The notes beneath the pieces were generated by a model. The model was not told where the DNA came from. It was given only the letters and a program-made list of their open reading frames with translations, and searched no databases. This document shows, in pieces, positions 33,247-43,727 of a stretch of 64,000 nt of DNA. The translations under genes were made by a program, and so were the position numbers. Every line of letters begins with the position of its first letter. Position 1 is the first letter of the stretch. The stretch comes from Gloeomargarita sp. SRBZ-1_bins_9 (lineage in GTDB: Bacteria; Cyanobacteriota; Cyanobacteriia; Gloeomargaritales; Gloeomargaritaceae): positions 124,001-188,000 of the forward strand of contig JAUQVX010000003.1 of NCBI GenBank assembly GCA_039794565.1, in the 5' to 3' direction.

Positions 33247-35472
33247 TCAACGGGCTTCGTCAGAATACAGGGGTAAAATCACACGGAATCGGATGTGCCC
33301 GCGTTCACTGTCGGCGGTGATGGTTCCCCCCAAGTGACCGACCAAGCGTTGCACCAGGGCTAACCCCAAACCCATACCTCCTGGTTGCCAGCGGTCACTG
33401 CGGGGAACGCGGTAGAACGGCTCAAAAATGCGCCGGAGTTCTGCCGGGGGAATCTCTACACCGGTATTGGCCACCTCCAGTTGCCAAAAATCCCCCAGTT
33501 TACGGGTGCTCAGATGAATCGTGCCGCCGGCGGGCGTGTACTTGATGGCGTTGGTTAGCAGTTCGGCGATGATGCGCTCTAGGCTGAAGGTGTGGACGCT
33601 GACCTGGGTCAAGGCCGGGTCTAGGGTGTAGGTCAACCCGAGGTTTTTTTGGTTCGCCTGGAGTTGCAAGGGACGCAGGACCGCCGGTAGCCATTGGTGC
33701 AGGTCAACCGTGACCCGGGGTAGGGACGGCTGGGCAGTGTCTAACTGGCGCAACTGGAGCAAATCCTGAATCAACTGGGTCTCCCGCTCGTATTCCCGCT
33801 CCAGAATTTCCAGATATTGCAGCAGTTTGGCCGATTTGGCCGACGCCCCTCCCCGGCGCAGGGTTAGCCCCAACATCTTGAGCGCCAGTTTCATGTTGGA
33901 CAGGGGGGTGCGCAGTTCATGGGAGACGGTACTCAGGAAATCATCCTTGAGCCGGTTTAGCCGTTCCAATTCCACAACCTGGGCCTGGGCCTGTTGATAT
34001 AAACGGGCTTGACGGATGGCAATGGCGCATTGATTGGCCACGTGGGGGACCAAATCCAGCGATACTTGGGTCTGGGGTCGGGTCAGGGCCACGCCCAACT
34101 CCCCCATCACCCCCTGGTCGTCTGTGATAGGGGCAATCAGCATCTGGCCGCCTGGGGTCCAAAACTGGGCATAGACCGGCGGTAGCACCGTGACCGGGGG
34201 AGCGTGCCACACCTGGCCCTTGAGTAGGTGGTCGTAGAGTTCCGGGTACTGCCGCAACTCCACCGTCGTCCCCAGGGTGGATAGGGCCGTAGGCCACGTC
34301 CCGGCGACATATTCGTAGGTAATGGTGGCTTGTTGTTGGGTTTCGTCGTACAGGGCTGCCCAACAGTAATCCGCGCCCAGGGTTTGGCCAAGGCAATCTA
34401 AAGCGGTACGAAAAATTTGCCCCTCGTCCAGGCTGCAGCGCACCTGTTCGGTCACCGCGTACAGCACCTGAGCTACCTGCAACGCCTGCTGCAATTCCCG
34501 CGTCCGTTCGGCCACCTGCATCTCTAGAGTGCTGTTGAGACTGCGCAACTGTTGCACCAACTGGGCCCGTTCAATACCGATGCCCAACTGCACCGCCAGG
34601 CGTTCCACCAACTGTCGTTCAGCGGCGGTCCAGGTCCGTCCCCGTAGGCCATCGGTGGCCACCAAAACGCCCCACAACCGCTCCCCCTGACTAATGGGTG
34701 TCAACAGGGCCGACGCCACGCCCATTGCCCGCCAAGCCTCTGCCCAGGGGGTGGACTGGACCAAGGCCTCCATATCTGCCAAGATTACCGATTCGCCCCG
34801 GTACAGGCACGCCAGGGGTTCTGCGGGTAGCAATTGCCACCGTTGGCCCAACAGGGAAGGGCTGCTTGGTGCCACTGCTTCGTGCACGACTTCTACCCAG
34901 CCCTCCAGCCCCAGCCGACAGACCCACACCCGTTCCACCTGTAGGCACAGACGAATCTCCGTCACCGCCGTTTGCAAAACGGTAGTCAGCTCCAGGGAGC
35001 GATGAATCCGGCTGGCAATTTCCCCCAGCAAATGCTCCCGCCGAACCTGCTCCCGCAGGGAATCCTCCAATTGCCGGTGCCGATTAATTTCCCGAAACGT
35101 CACCACCATCCCCTGGGCCGGTGGCGTCAAAGGCGTCAAGGTCGCCGATAGGTAATCCAAGCCATCAGGGCGCACCAGGCGCGTATCCCGGGGCAACCCC
35201 GTCGTTACCCCCTGTTGCAACACCTGCTGCATCAACTCCGCCAGTACCCCTTCCTGCTCAGGATGGGACAAACGCAACACTTCCGGCAACGGACGCCCGA
35301 CCGCCTGTTCGGTCGTCAGACCCGTCAACTGTAAAGCCGCCCGGTTAATAGCTGTGACTTGGCCCTGCCCATCCGTAACGATCACCCCATCGGCAATGCT
35401 GTTCAGTACGGTTACCAACCAAGCTTGAGATAGCTGTTCTGGGGAAGACGCCTGGGGGGATGACGTGAACAT
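33247..35472 (-). CDS. PAS-GAF-GAF sensor histidine kinase
   Basis: 741 residues. PAS (about 15-120), GAF (about 145-300), coiled coil, GAF (about 335-485), HisKA with DDFLSTVSHELRTPLSNMK (about 505-520), and HATPase (N-box ELLTNAIKYTPAGG, G1 VANTGVEIPPAE, G2 GMGLGLALVQRLVGHLGG). No membrane helix. The first GAF has no obvious bilin-binding Cys-His. Precedes the FHA and PP2C genes on the same strand (64 bases to FHA), so it could be co-expressed. No response regulator nearby. Confidence 0.93.
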   Translation of the reverse strand: MFTSSPQASSPEQLSQAWLVTVLNSIADGVIVTDGQGQVTAINRAALQLTGLTTEQAVGRPLPEVLRLSHPEQEGVLAELMQQVLQQGVTTGLPRDTRLVRPDGLDYLSATLTPLTPPAQGMVVTFREINRHRQLEDSLREQVRREHLLGEIASRIHRSLELTTVLQTAVTEIRLCLQVERVWVCRLGLEGWVEVVHEAVAPSSPSLLGQRWQLLPAEPLACLYRGESVILADMEALVQSTPWAEAWRAMGVASALLTPISQGERLWGVLVATDGLRGRTWTAAERQLVERLAVQLGIGIERAQLVQQLRSLNSTLEMQVAERTRELQQALQVAQVLYAVTEQVRCSLDEGQIFRTALDCLGQTLGADYCWAALYDETQQQATITYEYVAGTWPTALSTLGTTVELRQYPELYDHLLKGQVWHAPPVTVLPPVYAQFWTPGGQMLIAPITDDQGVMGELGVALTRPQTQVSLDLVPHVANQCAIAIRQARLYQQAQAQVVELERLNRLKDDFLSTVSHELRTPLSNMKLALKMLGLTLRRGGASAKSAKLLQYLEILEREYERETQLIQDLLQLRQLDTAQPSLPRVTVDLHQWLPAVLRPLQLQANQKNLGLTYTLDPALTQVSVHTFSLERIIAELLTNAIKYTPAGGTIHLSTRKLGDFWQLEVANTGVEIPPAELRRIFEPFYRVPRSDRWQPGGMGLGLALVQRLVGHLGGTITADSERGHIRFRVILPLYSDEAR

Positions 35473-35609
35473 CGCTGTTCCAGTTTAGAAATTTGATAGA
35501 TTTATGGTGACGCAGGCCAGAGGCATTAGGCAATTGCTAGGCAGTTGACCAAGTTCCTCCAGCTTCTCCCCCTTCCCATGACCGGGCGGTTGTGACAGTA
35601 GTAAAGTCC

Positions 35610-36332
35610 CTAGAGGGATAAGGCCGCCGATTGACCGGTTAGCGTGCCCCAAGCTTCCCGGGCTGCCGCCTGTTGCGCTGCCTTGGCCGATTCCCCGTGA
35701 CCTATCCCCACCAGTTGGTTCTGGACATACACCCGCGCCCTAAATCGCTCCGGTGTTCCTGCCAAGATTTCCGTCTGATAAATGGGCAGACTGCGGTAAT
35801 GGGCCTGGGTCCACTCCTGCAGGGCGTTTTTGTAATTGAAGCGGGCCGGGTCCTGGCGGATGCGTTCGGCTTCCCGTTGCCAGTAGGGATAAAAGCAGGG
35901 TTGTAGAGCCGCCAAGGTCCGTTTGCTCAAGTAAATCGCCCCGGCCACCGCCTCCAGAACGTCCGCCAACCACAGCCCCGGCGTTGCCAAACGCTGCCCC
36001 ACCAGAACCAACGAAGCCAGGCCATAGCTATGGGCCAAACGCTGCAACAACCGGTTACTGACCAGCACCGAGCGCAGGGCCGTGTACTCCCCCACCGACT
36101 GCCCCGGATAGTGCTGCCACAGGAAATCCGCCGCCAGTAGCCGCAGCACCCCATCCCCAACAAACTCCAGGGTCTCGTAGTTGCGTTGGGGGTCAAAGCT
36201 GCTGTGGGTCAATGCCTGGTCCAGCAACCCCCAATCCATCCCCTGGGGATCCACCCCCAACCGCTGCAATAACTTCGCCAGGGCGTGTTGTCGCTGGGAA
36301 CCCACAGGCACCATCGGCGCTAGAACGTCCAC
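35610..36332 (-). CDS. rnc: Ribonuclease III
   Basis: 240 residues. Catalytic domain signature NYETLEFVGDGVLRLLAADF with its Glu/Asp residues, and ADVLEAVAGAIYL supplying the second Asp/Glu pair. The C-terminal dsRBD (about 165-232) shows NYKNALQEWTQ and the GHGESAKAAQQAAAREAW helix. Cleaves double-stranded RNA in rRNA and mRNA processing. ATG 36332 overlaps the aldo/keto reductase end by 13 bases; ATG 36314 is an alternative. Confidence 0.9.
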   Translation of the reverse strand: MDVLAPMVPVGSQRQHALAKLLQRLGVDPQGMDWGLLDQALTHSSFDPQRNYETLEFVGDGVLRLLAADFLWQHYPGQSVGEYTALRSVLVSNRLLQRLAHSYGLASLVLVGQRLATPGLWLADVLEAVAGAIYLSKRTLAALQPCFYPYWQREAERIRQDPARFNYKNALQEWTQAHYRSLPIYQTEILAGTPERFRARVYVQNQLVGIGHGESAKAAQQAAAREAWGTLTGQSAALSL

Positions 36333-37285
36333 AACAAGGCCCCCGGCGGGATCAACTCGTTCACCGGGCGGCTGATTTCATCCAGTTCCGCCAGGGTTTC
36401 CGGTCGCAAACGCACCTGCAGCGCCGGCAAATTCCCCAACACCTGCTCCCGGTTGCGCACCCCCACAATCGCACACATCCGGGGTTGGTGCAACACCCAC
36501 GCCAGCGCCAGATTCGCCAGGGAAATGTGATAGGCCTCGGCAATGGGCCGCAACTGAGCCAGAGCCGCCTGCGCCCGTTGGTACAGCTCCCCCTGAAACA
36601 GGATATTTTTCGCCCGCACATCGTCCGGGGGAAATTGGTGATTCAGGGTGAATTTACCCGTGAGCAACCCCTGGGCCAAGGGGGAGTAAGCCAGCACCGA
36701 AATCCCCTGCGCCACACAGTAGGGCAACAAGTCCTTTTCCACCACCCGCCAAAACAGGGAATAGGGGGGCTGCACACTGTCAATGGGGCCGTACTGTTGG
36801 GCCTCCTGCAGTTGGGCTAAAGAAAAATTCGACACCCCAATCGCCCGAATTTTGCCTTCCTCCTTCAGCTTCACCAACGCCCGCATCGTCTCGGCAATGG
36901 GCACCACCGGACTGTTCCAGGACCCACTCGGCCAATGAATCTGGTACAGGTCAATCACCTCCACCTGCAACCGCCGCAGGGAGTTTTCGCAGGCCGTGAT
37001 CACCTGGTCATAGGCCAAATGGTTGGCAAACACCTTGGTAGCAATCACCGCCTGGTCCCGGTAGGGTTTGATGGCCTGACCCACCAATTCCTCGCTGTAG
37101 CCATCCCCATAAATTTCCGCCGTATCAATGGTGGTGATCCCCCGTTCCAGGGCCGTTTGGATCGCGGCAATCACTTCCCGGTCGTCAATGCCCACCCAGC
37201 CCCGTTTCCCCGCCTGCCAGGTACCGATAATCAGCGGCGTAATTTTCACATCGCTATGGCCCAAGGCCACCTGGGGAACGCTCAC
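36320..37285 (-). CDS. Aldo/keto reductase
   Basis: 321 residues of TIM-barrel AKR type. Tetrad residues are visible in [15 protein letters not shown] (Asp, Tyr), [10 protein letters not shown] (Lys) and LYQIHWPSG (His). NADPH-binding tail VGVRNREQV. The substrate is not predictable. GTG start 37285 overlaps the ArsA stop (GTGA), so it is translationally coupled to it. Confidence 0.94.
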   Translation of the reverse strand: MSVPQVALGHSDVKITPLIIGTWQAGKRGWVGIDDREVIAAIQTALERGITTIDTAEIYGDGYSEELVGQAIKPYRDQAVIATKVFANHLAYDQVITACENSLRRLQVEVIDLYQIHWPSGSWNSPVVPIAETMRALVKLKEEGKIRAIGVSNFSLAQLQEAQQYGPIDSVQPPYSLFWRVVEKDLLPYCVAQGISVLAYSPLAQGLLTGKFTLNHQFPPDDVRAKNILFQGELYQRAQAALAQLRPIAEAYHISLANLALAWVLHQPRMCAIVGVRNREQVLGNLPALQVRLRPETLAELDEISRPVNELIPPGALLWTF

Positions 37286-38475
37286 GCCGAGACCACCTCC
37301 GCCAGGGGAAATTCAATCTTCAAATAGTCATTTTCCATGGTAGCTTTGCGGGGTTGCAGGCCGGCCAACGCCTGGGGCAGGACCATATTGCGCCGGTGGT
37401 TGCCGATGCGAATGTTCAACTCATCCCCCGTTTTGGTGAGCTGGATTTGTTCCTTGGGCACACCCGGCAGGTATAGCTCGAGACAATAACCCTGGGGCGT
37501 TTCGCTGACCTTAACCGTCTGTTCCCGGTAGTAGATTTGGGTGGGGTCCTCCTGGGGATACAGGGTGTCTTTCAACCGCTCCAGGGCCGCCAGACCGCAG
37601 AGTTCCTCGGGATACAGGGGCACCTCCTTAACCGGCAGGGGATGAAAACTGGCCCGGATGTCTTGGCGGTAATGCTCCTGACTGACCAGCCACTTTTGAA
37701 AGAAAGGGTCTTGGAGGGTGGGGGGCAACACGCGGTTGATGATCACCAGGTCCGTCGCCACGTTATACAGACTCAAATAGGCATGCGCCCGCAAAGATTC
37801 CTTAATCACCATCTTTTCCGGATTGGTCACCAGGCGCACCGACGTCACCGCATTATCCGTCAACACCCGCTCCAACTGCTCGATTTGCTCGTAGAACTCG
37901 TAAGGGGCGTCCATCACCGCCTGGTCCGGCAGCGAAAAGCCCATCACCCGCTTAAACAGGGGTTCAAATACCGGAGTGAGCACCTTGGCCATCCCCTGCA
38001 GGGGTTTGTAAAAACGACGCATGTACCAGCCGGCTACTTCGGGAATACTCAACAGCCGCAGGGCCGTGCCGGTGGGGGCCGAATCAATGATCAACACATC
38101 ATAGGTGCTTTCATCGTAGTGGCGTTTAACCCGCACCAGGGCAAAAATTTCATCCATCCCCGGCAGCACCGCCAATTCCTCCGCCTGCACCCCATCTAGG
38201 CCCCGCGCCTGCAACACCTCCGTGACATAGCGCTTGACCGCCCCCCAGTTCAGTTCCAACTCCCGCAGGGCATCCAGTTCCGCACCCCACAGATTCGCGC
38301 AAATCTCCCGGGGTTCGTGGTCCAAGGGCCGGTCAAAACTATCCGCCAACGAATGAGCCGGGTCCGTACTCAGCACCAGCGTCCGATAGCCCAACTCGGC
38401 GCAACGCAACCCCGTCGCCGCCGCCACCGACGTCTTGCCCACACCCCCTTTGCCCGTCATCAACAACAGCCGCAT
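37282..38475 (-). CDS. ArsA/GET3-type ATPase with C-terminal Hsp20-like domain
   Basis: 397 residues. Deviant Walker [16 protein letters not shown] at the N-terminus, switch [16 protein letters not shown], and [13 protein letters not shown] match ArsA/TRC40 ATPases. The C-terminal about 90 residues ([20 protein letters not shown] through [11 protein letters not shown]) form an alpha-crystallin-like domain found on cyanobacterial ArsA homologues. No arsB, arsR or TRC40 CxxC zinc site is seen, so chaperone or membrane-protein-targeting roles are as likely as arsenite export. Confidence 0.9.
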   Translation of the reverse strand: MRLLLMTGKGGVGKTSVAAATGLRCAELGYRTLVLSTDPAHSLADSFDRPLDHEPREICANLWGAELDALRELELNWGAVKRYVTEVLQARGLDGVQAEELAVLPGMDEIFALVRVKRHYDESTYDVLIIDSAPTGTALRLLSIPEVAGWYMRRFYKPLQGMAKVLTPVFEPLFKRVMGFSLPDQAVMDAPYEFYEQIEQLERVLTDNAVTSVRLVTNPEKMVIKESLRAHAYLSLYNVATDLVIINRVLPPTLQDPFFQKWLVSQEHYRQDIRASFHPLPVKEVPLYPEELCGLAALERLKDTLYPQEDPTQIYYREQTVKVSETPQGYCLELYLPGVPKEQIQLTKTGDELNIRIGNHRRNMVLPQALAGLQPRKATMENDYLKIEFPLAEVVSA

Positions 38476-38528
38476 CCTGCCCCCTCAACCCGCATCCCTA
38501 GCATAGCGCTTTTAGCAATTAGCCCGGC

Positions 38529-39161
38529 TTATTGATAGGCGCACTGGTCGAGAATGGCCCGCAGCCGGTCGTAGTCATCCTTGAGCAACAGACTCAGCTT
38601 GCGCCCCGCTTGGACCAACCACTGGGTATCCGCCCCGCGAATCTGATAAATGTAGCGCAGGACCGCCCCCACCAGGTTATCCACCGGCGCACCGCTCAGT
38701 TGCAGCAGCGTCCGCAAAAAATCCAACTGCTCGCTAAAGGCGATAACCTCCTCCGGCGTGCACTGATACACTGCCTGGTGAATTTGCGGCGGGCGCGGGG
38801 GCAGGTAGTGGTAAAAAACCCGGCGGTCCGGTGGCTGAAACCCCACAATCGCCGCCCGAAACTCCGTTTTCAACATGGCAAAAATCTGGGGCTGTTGCTC
38901 CCGCAATTCCTCCAGGGACAACCCCAACGCGCGGGTGCGGTGCACCTGGTCCACCGGGCTGGCGCTGACGTGATAGACCACAGCGTAAATCTGGTTTTGG
39001 GTTTCGTTATCGGCGGCCCGCACCCAGCACCCAAACGGCGGCATAGCCGGGAAATCCAGCACCGGCGGCTCCAGACACTGGGCGCAGAACTCCGTCGTGC
39101 TAGTGGCAATCACTTCTGCCAGGTGGTGGGGATGACGCTGGGGGGGAGACGGCAAACCCAT
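38529..39161 (-). CDS. HAS-barrel domain protein
   Basis: 210 residues. The N-terminal HAS-barrel (about 10-75: LAEVIATSTTEFCAQCLEPP, FGCWVRAADNE, IYAVVYHVSA) matches the small beta-barrel found at the start of HerA-type ATPases and in a stand-alone cyanobacterial family. The rest is helical (PPRPPQIHQAVYQCTPEEVI). Function unknown. It starts two bases after infB stops and is probably co-transcribed with it. Confidence 0.85.
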   Translation of the reverse strand: MGLPSPPQRHPHHLAEVIATSTTEFCAQCLEPPVLDFPAMPPFGCWVRAADNETQNQIYAVVYHVSASPVDQVHRTRALGLSLEELREQQPQIFAMLKTEFRAAIVGFQPPDRRVFYHYLPPRPPQIHQAVYQCTPEEVIAFSEQLDFLRTLLQLSGAPVDNLVGAVLRYIYQIRGADTQWLVQAGRKLSLLLKDDYDRLRAILDQCAYQ

Positions 39162-39163
39162 GG

Positions 39164-41785
39164 CTAGGCAGGGGCGCCCGTAAGTTTCCGCCGCTGGGTA
39201 ACCCGGGTGTAGGCCTCAATGATGTCCTTTTCCTGCCAGTCCTGGAACTCCTGACACCCGACCCCGCACTCAAATCCCGCGGCCACCTCCCGCACGTCAT
39301 CCTTGAGCCGCCGCAGGGAATCCAACGTCCCCTCCCAAATCACCTGCCCGTTACGCCGCACCCGCATCAAACAGTTGCGCTGCAACTTGCCCGACAGCAC
39401 ATAGCACCCGGCCACCACCCCCTTGGCCAACCGGAACACCGCCCGCACCTCCGCCTGGCCCAACGGTTGCTCCACCAACTCCGGCTCCAGCAACCCCTCC
39501 ATGGCCGCCTGGATGTCCTCCAGCAGGTTGTAAATGATGTTGTACTCACGAATGTCCACCCCTGCGGCGTCAGCAGCCTTGCGGGCACCCGGCGCCAACG
39601 TGGTATTGAACCCCACGATCACCGCCTTGCTGGCAGCCGCCAAGTCCACATCCGTTTCCGTGATTTCCCCCGGCGCCGCCAACAAAATCCCCAACTGCAC
39701 TTCCTGTTGCGGCAGTTGCTTCAGAGCGTTGACAATCGCCTCCACCGACCCCTGCACATCCGCCTTGATGATCAAATTCAACTCCTTCAGTTTCCCTTCG
39801 TGGGCCTGCTGCGAAAGCGTACCCAAAGTGATCTGCCGCTGGGCCAACTGCCGACTGCGCTCCTGCTGAGCCCGTTCTTCGGCAATGGCGCGGGCCTGTT
39901 TCTCATCGGCATACACCTCAAACTCATCCCCAGCGACGGGCACCTCCGTCAGGCCCCACACCTCCACCGCCGACGAAGGGGGGGCCGTTTCCAGCCGCTG
40001 TCCCCGGTCATCCACCATCGCCCGTACTTTACCAAACACCGACCCCGCCACCAGGACATCCCCCACCCGCAACGTGCCGTTTTGGACGAGTAAGGTGGCC
40101 ACCGGTCCCCGCGTCCGGTCCAGATGGGCCTCAATGACAGTTCCCTTGGCGGGCCGGTCCGGATTGGCGTACAAGTCGGACATTTCCGCCACCAGCAGGA
40201 CCATCTCCAGCAACGTATCCAGGTTTTGGCCCTTGAGGGCGCTCACCGGCACCATGATCGTGTCGCCGCCGTATTCCTCCGCCACCAACCCGTGGTTCAT
40301 CAACTCCGTTTTCACCCGCTCCGGCTGTGCCCCATCCTTGTCAATTTTGTTGATGGCCACAATGATAGGCACCTTAGCCGCCTGGGCATGGCGAATCGCC
40401 TCAATCGTCTGGGGCCGCACCCCATCGTCCGCCGCCACCACCAGAATAGCAATATCCGTTACCTTAGCTCCCCGTGCCCGCATGGCCGTGAAAGCCTCGT
40501 GGCCCGGCGTATCCAGGAACACAATGCGTTTAGTGGTGCCCTCGTGGGGAACATCCACGTGGTAGGCCCCGATGTGCTGGGTGATTCCTCCGGCTTCCCC
40601 CGCCGCCACCCGGGTTTTGCGAATAGCATCCAGCAGGGTGGTTTTACCGTGGTCCACATGGCCCATGACCGTCACCACCGGTGGCCGCCGTTGCAAGTTT
40701 TCTAAGTCAGCCGCCTCCAACATATCCTCCTTGCGGGCGGCAGTGCTGGCCTCCGTCTCCGAGGTAATGACCTCGACCCCTAGTTCTTTACAGACCAATT
40801 CGATGGTGGGCAGGTCAAGGGTCTGGGTTACGGTGACCATCTTGCCCTTGAGGAATAGGGTTTTAATGACCTCGGTTGCCGGCACGGCCAACTGTTCCGC
40901 CAACTGCTGCACCGTCAAACTACCGGTCACTTCAATGAATTCCGGCTTGGTGGGTTCTGGGGGAGCAGGTTCCGTTGCCCGGGTGGGAGCCGGTTCTGGC
41001 CGCCGGGGTCGCTGGGTCCGCTGCTGGGGTTTCACCGTCACCGGGCTACTGGGTTTGGGCTTGGGCGGGCGCATCAGGTAAATGCTGGCGGTGCTGTTGG
41101 CCGAGTCCGCACTACTACTGCTACTGGTTTCCAATTCCAACAGGTCCAGTTCGTCATCCTCGTCAAAATCCCGTCCCCGTTGCCGCCGCTTGCCCTTGAG
41201 ACCTGCCCCCAGCTTGGCCTTTTCCTTCTCCTCATCCATCAGGTCCGCTTCCCGACCCTTGCGCTTCACAGGAGCCTTACTGTCGGTTTTGGCCTTAGGC
41301 GGAAACACCACCACCTCCACCGTGCTCGGTTCCGGCTGAGGCTCTCGGCGCACCGGCGCTTCCGGCTTGCGGGGCGCCTCCGGTGGCGTCTTCAGGATAG
41401 GGCGTTGGGGTTGGGGTCGCTGGGGAGGGGTTGGCCGAGGCATGTCTCGACCTTCCCGCCGCACCGGGGCTTCGGGTTTAGTGGGCGCAGGAGTGGTTGG
41501 TGTTTCGGGCTGCTGCCGGTAGCTGTAACTACGGATTTGTAATTCTTTGCTCTTGGGGGGCGTGGGTTCGGGGGCTTTGGTCGCTGGGGAACGGGGCACG
41601 GGACGCGGTGAACTGGGGCGCTGCTGCCGAGCCGCCTGGCGAATCCGGTCCGCATCCTGCTCGCTGATCGTACTGCTACAGGTCTTATAGGGCACCTGTA
41701 AACGGTCGCACAGCTCCAGCACCGATTTGTTATCCAAATTCAGCTCTCGCGATAGGTCGTAGATGCGGATACGGTCGTTACTCAT
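39164..41785 (-). CDS. infB: Translation initiation factor IF-2
   Basis: 873 residues. A long, charged Pro/Lys/Arg/Glu-rich N-terminal region (about 50-285) as usual in cyanobacteria, preceded by an IF2N domain ([20 protein letters not shown]) and followed by a second. G1 [21 protein letters not shown]3 DTPGHEAF, G4 NKIDKDG. C-terminal domains II-IV bind fMet-tRNA. Positions the initiator tRNA on the ribosome. Divergent from rbgA across 68 bases. Confidence 0.98.
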   Translation of the reverse strand: MSNDRIRIYDLSRELNLDNKSVLELCDRLQVPYKTCSSTISEQDADRIRQAARQQRPSSPRPVPRSPATKAPEPTPPKSKELQIRSYSYRQQPETPTTPAPTKPEAPVRREGRDMPRPTPPQRPQPQRPILKTPPEAPRKPEAPVRREPQPEPSTVEVVVFPPKAKTDSKAPVKRKGREADLMDEEKEKAKLGAGLKGKRRQRGRDFDEDDELDLLELETSSSSSADSANSTASIYLMRPPKPKPSSPVTVKPQQRTQRPRRPEPAPTRATEPAPPEPTKPEFIEVTGSLTVQQLAEQLAVPATEVIKTLFLKGKMVTVTQTLDLPTIELVCKELGVEVITSETEASTAARKEDMLEAADLENLQRRPPVVTVMGHVDHGKTTLLDAIRKTRVAAGEAGGITQHIGAYHVDVPHEGTTKRIVFLDTPGHEAFTAMRARGAKVTDIAILVVAADDGVRPQTIEAIRHAQAAKVPIIVAINKIDKDGAQPERVKTELMNHGLVAEEYGGDTIMVPVSALKGQNLDTLLEMVLLVAEMSDLYANPDRPAKGTVIEAHLDRTRGPVATLLVQNGTLRVGDVLVAGSVFGKVRAMVDDRGQRLETAPPSSAVEVWGLTEVPVAGDEFEVYADEKQARAIAEERAQQERSRQLAQRQITLGTLSQQAHEGKLKELNLIIKADVQGSVEAIVNALKQLPQQEVQLGILLAAPGEITETDVDLAAASKAVIVGFNTTLAPGARKAADAAGVDIREYNIIYNLLEDIQAAMEGLLEPELVEQPLGQAEVRAVFRLAKGVVAGCYVLSGKLQRNCLMRVRRNGQVIWEGTLDSLRRLKDDVREVAAGFECGVGCQEFQDWQEKDIIEAYTRVTQRRKLTGAPA

Positions 41786-41853
41786 GCCCCCGGTGTGAAT
41801 TCGCGATAATAGACAGCGTTAGGCTTTTGTCTATTGTAAATCCTTGCTGTTCG

Positions 41854-42759
41854 ATGCCGTCGCCCCCTGTGCAGTGGTACCCCGGTCACATGGCGCGGGC
41901 AGTGCAGGCCCTACGCACCCACTTACAACGGGTGGATGTGGTGATTGAAGTCCGGGACGCCCGCATTCCCGCCAGCAGCACCCATCCCCTGTTGCAGCAA
42001 TGGGCCACCAACGGCCTGATTGTGTTAAACCGACGGGATCAAATCCCCCCAGCCATCGGCAAGCAGTGGCAACAGGCCCTCCAGACCCCGGAACGACCGG
42101 TCCTGCTCACGGAAGCCCGTCAAGGCCAGGGACTGGGACACCTCCACCAAGCCATAGCCCAAGTGGGAGAACGGGTCAATCAACGGCGCCGACAAAGAGG
42201 CATGCTGCCCCGGGCGGTGCGGGTGGCTGTTGTCGGTTGTCCTAATGTAGGCAAATCCGCCCTAATCAACCGGCTACTGGGTCGGCGGGTGGTCGCTAGT
42301 GCTGCCAAAGCTGGTGTAACGCGGCAATGCCAATGGGTGCGCATCAGCCCGGATTTAGAACTACTGGATACGCCCGGCATCCTGCCCCCGCGTTTAGACG
42401 ACCAGCAGGCCGCCCTGCACCTGGCCATCTGCGATGACATCAGCGAGGCCGCCTACGACCCCTATCTGGTGGCCCTGGCGTTTCTGGAACGCCTATGGAC
42501 CTTGCCCCCTGCAGCGCACCACCCCCCCGATGCCCTACAACGGCGCTACCGCCTCGATCCCCAATCCCACACCCCCGAAGGATACCTCGCCGCCCTGGCC
42601 GAACAACACTTTCGCGGCAATCTGCACCGCAGCGCCCAGACCCTACTCCAGGACTTCCGCCAGGGCCACCTGGGCCAAATCGCCCTGGAACTGCCCCCTA
42701 AACCAAACAGGCGTTTACATCCCGCAACAGCGCTTCCCGGTCCAGGTTCTGACCGATAA
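41854..42759 (+). CDS. rbgA: Ribosome biogenesis GTPase (RbgA/YlqF)
   Basis: 301 residues from ATG 41854 (MPSPPVQWYPGHMARAV); a TTG at 41827 gives a longer but less typical start. Circularly permuted GTPase: G4 LNRRDQIP comes before G1 VGCPNVGKSALINRL and G3 LDTPGILPP. The PGHM motif near the N-terminus is family-specific. Acts in late 50S assembly. Its last 62 bases overlap the end of the convergent COG0523 gene. Confidence 0.92.
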   Translation: MPSPPVQWYPGHMARAVQALRTHLQRVDVVIEVRDARIPASSTHPLLQQWATNGLIVLNRRDQIPPAIGKQWQQALQTPERPVLLTEARQGQGLGHLHQAIAQVGERVNQRRRQRGMLPRAVRVAVVGCPNVGKSALINRLLGRRVVASAAKAGVTRQCQWVRISPDLELLDTPGILPPRLDDQQAALHLAICDDISEAAYDPYLVALAFLERLWTLPPAAHHPPDALQRRYRLDPQSHTPEGYLAALAEQHFRGNLHRSAQTLLQDFRQGHLGQIALELPPKPNRRLHPATALPGPGSDR

Positions 42760-43681
42760 ACACCAACTGGTTTTGGGGCGGGATAGGCCGGTCATCCACA
42801 TCTAAACTGTAGCGTTTGCCGCTCAGTTGAAAGATATAGCGCAACTGACTCCGGTCAAACCACAGAACTCCCTTAGCCCGAAACACATTGGTCGGCAGTT
42901 GGTCCGTCAAGAAAAACTGAAACTTCTCCAGGTTAAACGGCCGGTCGCTCGTAAAAGACACCGCCACAAAACCGTCATTTTCCAGGTGATGGGAATGGTG
43001 ATGATGGGCGTGGTCATGGTCGTGATGGTGATAGGGCTGGGCCAGCAGTTGGTCATGGGGCGCTTCCACCCCCAAAATTAAAGGCAGCGGCACCTTTCCG
43101 TAGCTCATGGGCAAAATCCGCGCCCCCGCCTTCATTTCGCTGATGCGCTGGGATAATTCCTGCACCCGTTCCGGAGACACCAGGTCAGTTTTATTCAGCA
43201 AAATAATATCCCCATAGGTCAGTTGGCTCAGGGCCGCCTCACTGTTGAATAAATCCGGGGCAAAGGCCGAGGCATCCACCACCGTCAAAATCGAATCCAG
43301 GCGCGTCAAATCCCGTAATTCCGTCCCCAAAAACGTCAGAGCGATGGGCAGCGGGTCGGCCACCCCCGTGGTTTCCACCACCAAATAATCCACCTGTTCC
43401 TGCCGCTCCAGCACGTTGTACACCGCATCCACCAAGCTGTCGTTGATGGTGCAGCAAATACAACCGTTGCTCAACTCGATCATCCCCTCTTCCACCGCCA
43501 CCAGCAACTGGCTGTCAATGTTGATGTCGCCAAATTCATTCACCAGCACCGCCACCTTCAAATCCTGCCGGTTCTGCAGGATGTGATTGAGCAACGTCGT
43601 CTTGCCGCTCCCCAAAAATCCCGTGATAATCGTCACCGGCAAACCCCGCTTGGGTAAGGTCACCTCCATCCCTTGGCCCAT
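42698..43681 (-). CDS. COG0523/CobW-family metal-chaperone GTPase, probably zinc-linked
   Basis: 327 residues. G1 GFLGSGKTTLLNHIL, the metal-site NGCICCTIND (CxCC), VVETTGVADP and NKTD G4. A His-rich loop (about 215-235, including HHHDHDHAHHHHSHH) fits zinc storage or delivery. The C-terminal CobW_C domain is present. A Zur-like box lies directly before the start, supporting expression on zinc shortage. ATG 43681 or in-frame ATG 43669. Confidence 0.93.
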   Translation of the reverse strand: MGQGMEVTLPKRGLPVTIITGFLGSGKTTLLNHILQNRQDLKVAVLVNEFGDINIDSQLLVAVEEGMIELSNGCICCTINDSLVDAVYNVLERQEQVDYLVVETTGVADPLPIALTFLGTELRDLTRLDSILTVVDASAFAPDLFNSEAALSQLTYGDIILLNKTDLVSPERVQELSQRISEMKAGARILPMSYGKVPLPLILGVEAPHDQLLAQPYHHHDHDHAHHHHSHHLENDGFVAVSFTSDRPFNLEKFQFFLTDQLPTNVFRAKGVLWFDRSQLRYIFQLSGKRYSLDVDDRPIPPQNQLVFIGQNLDREALLRDVNACLV

Positions 43682-43694
43682 CCGTTCCTACCTA

Positions 43695-43709
43695 TGATAA
43701 TGATTCTCA
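43695..43709 (-). promoter_or_regulatory. Zur-type operator
   Basis: The 15 bases TGATAATGATTCTCA match the cyanobacterial Zur pattern TGATAATnATTATCA at all but one position. It sits 14 bases upstream of the ATG at 43681, inside the promoter/leader of a COG0523 gene with a His-rich loop, where Zur boxes are commonly found. Fur binds related sequences, but the match to a 19-bp Fur box is poorer (14 of 19). Confidence 0.6.
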
Positions 43710-43727
43710 TTGAGCCTATTCTACACC

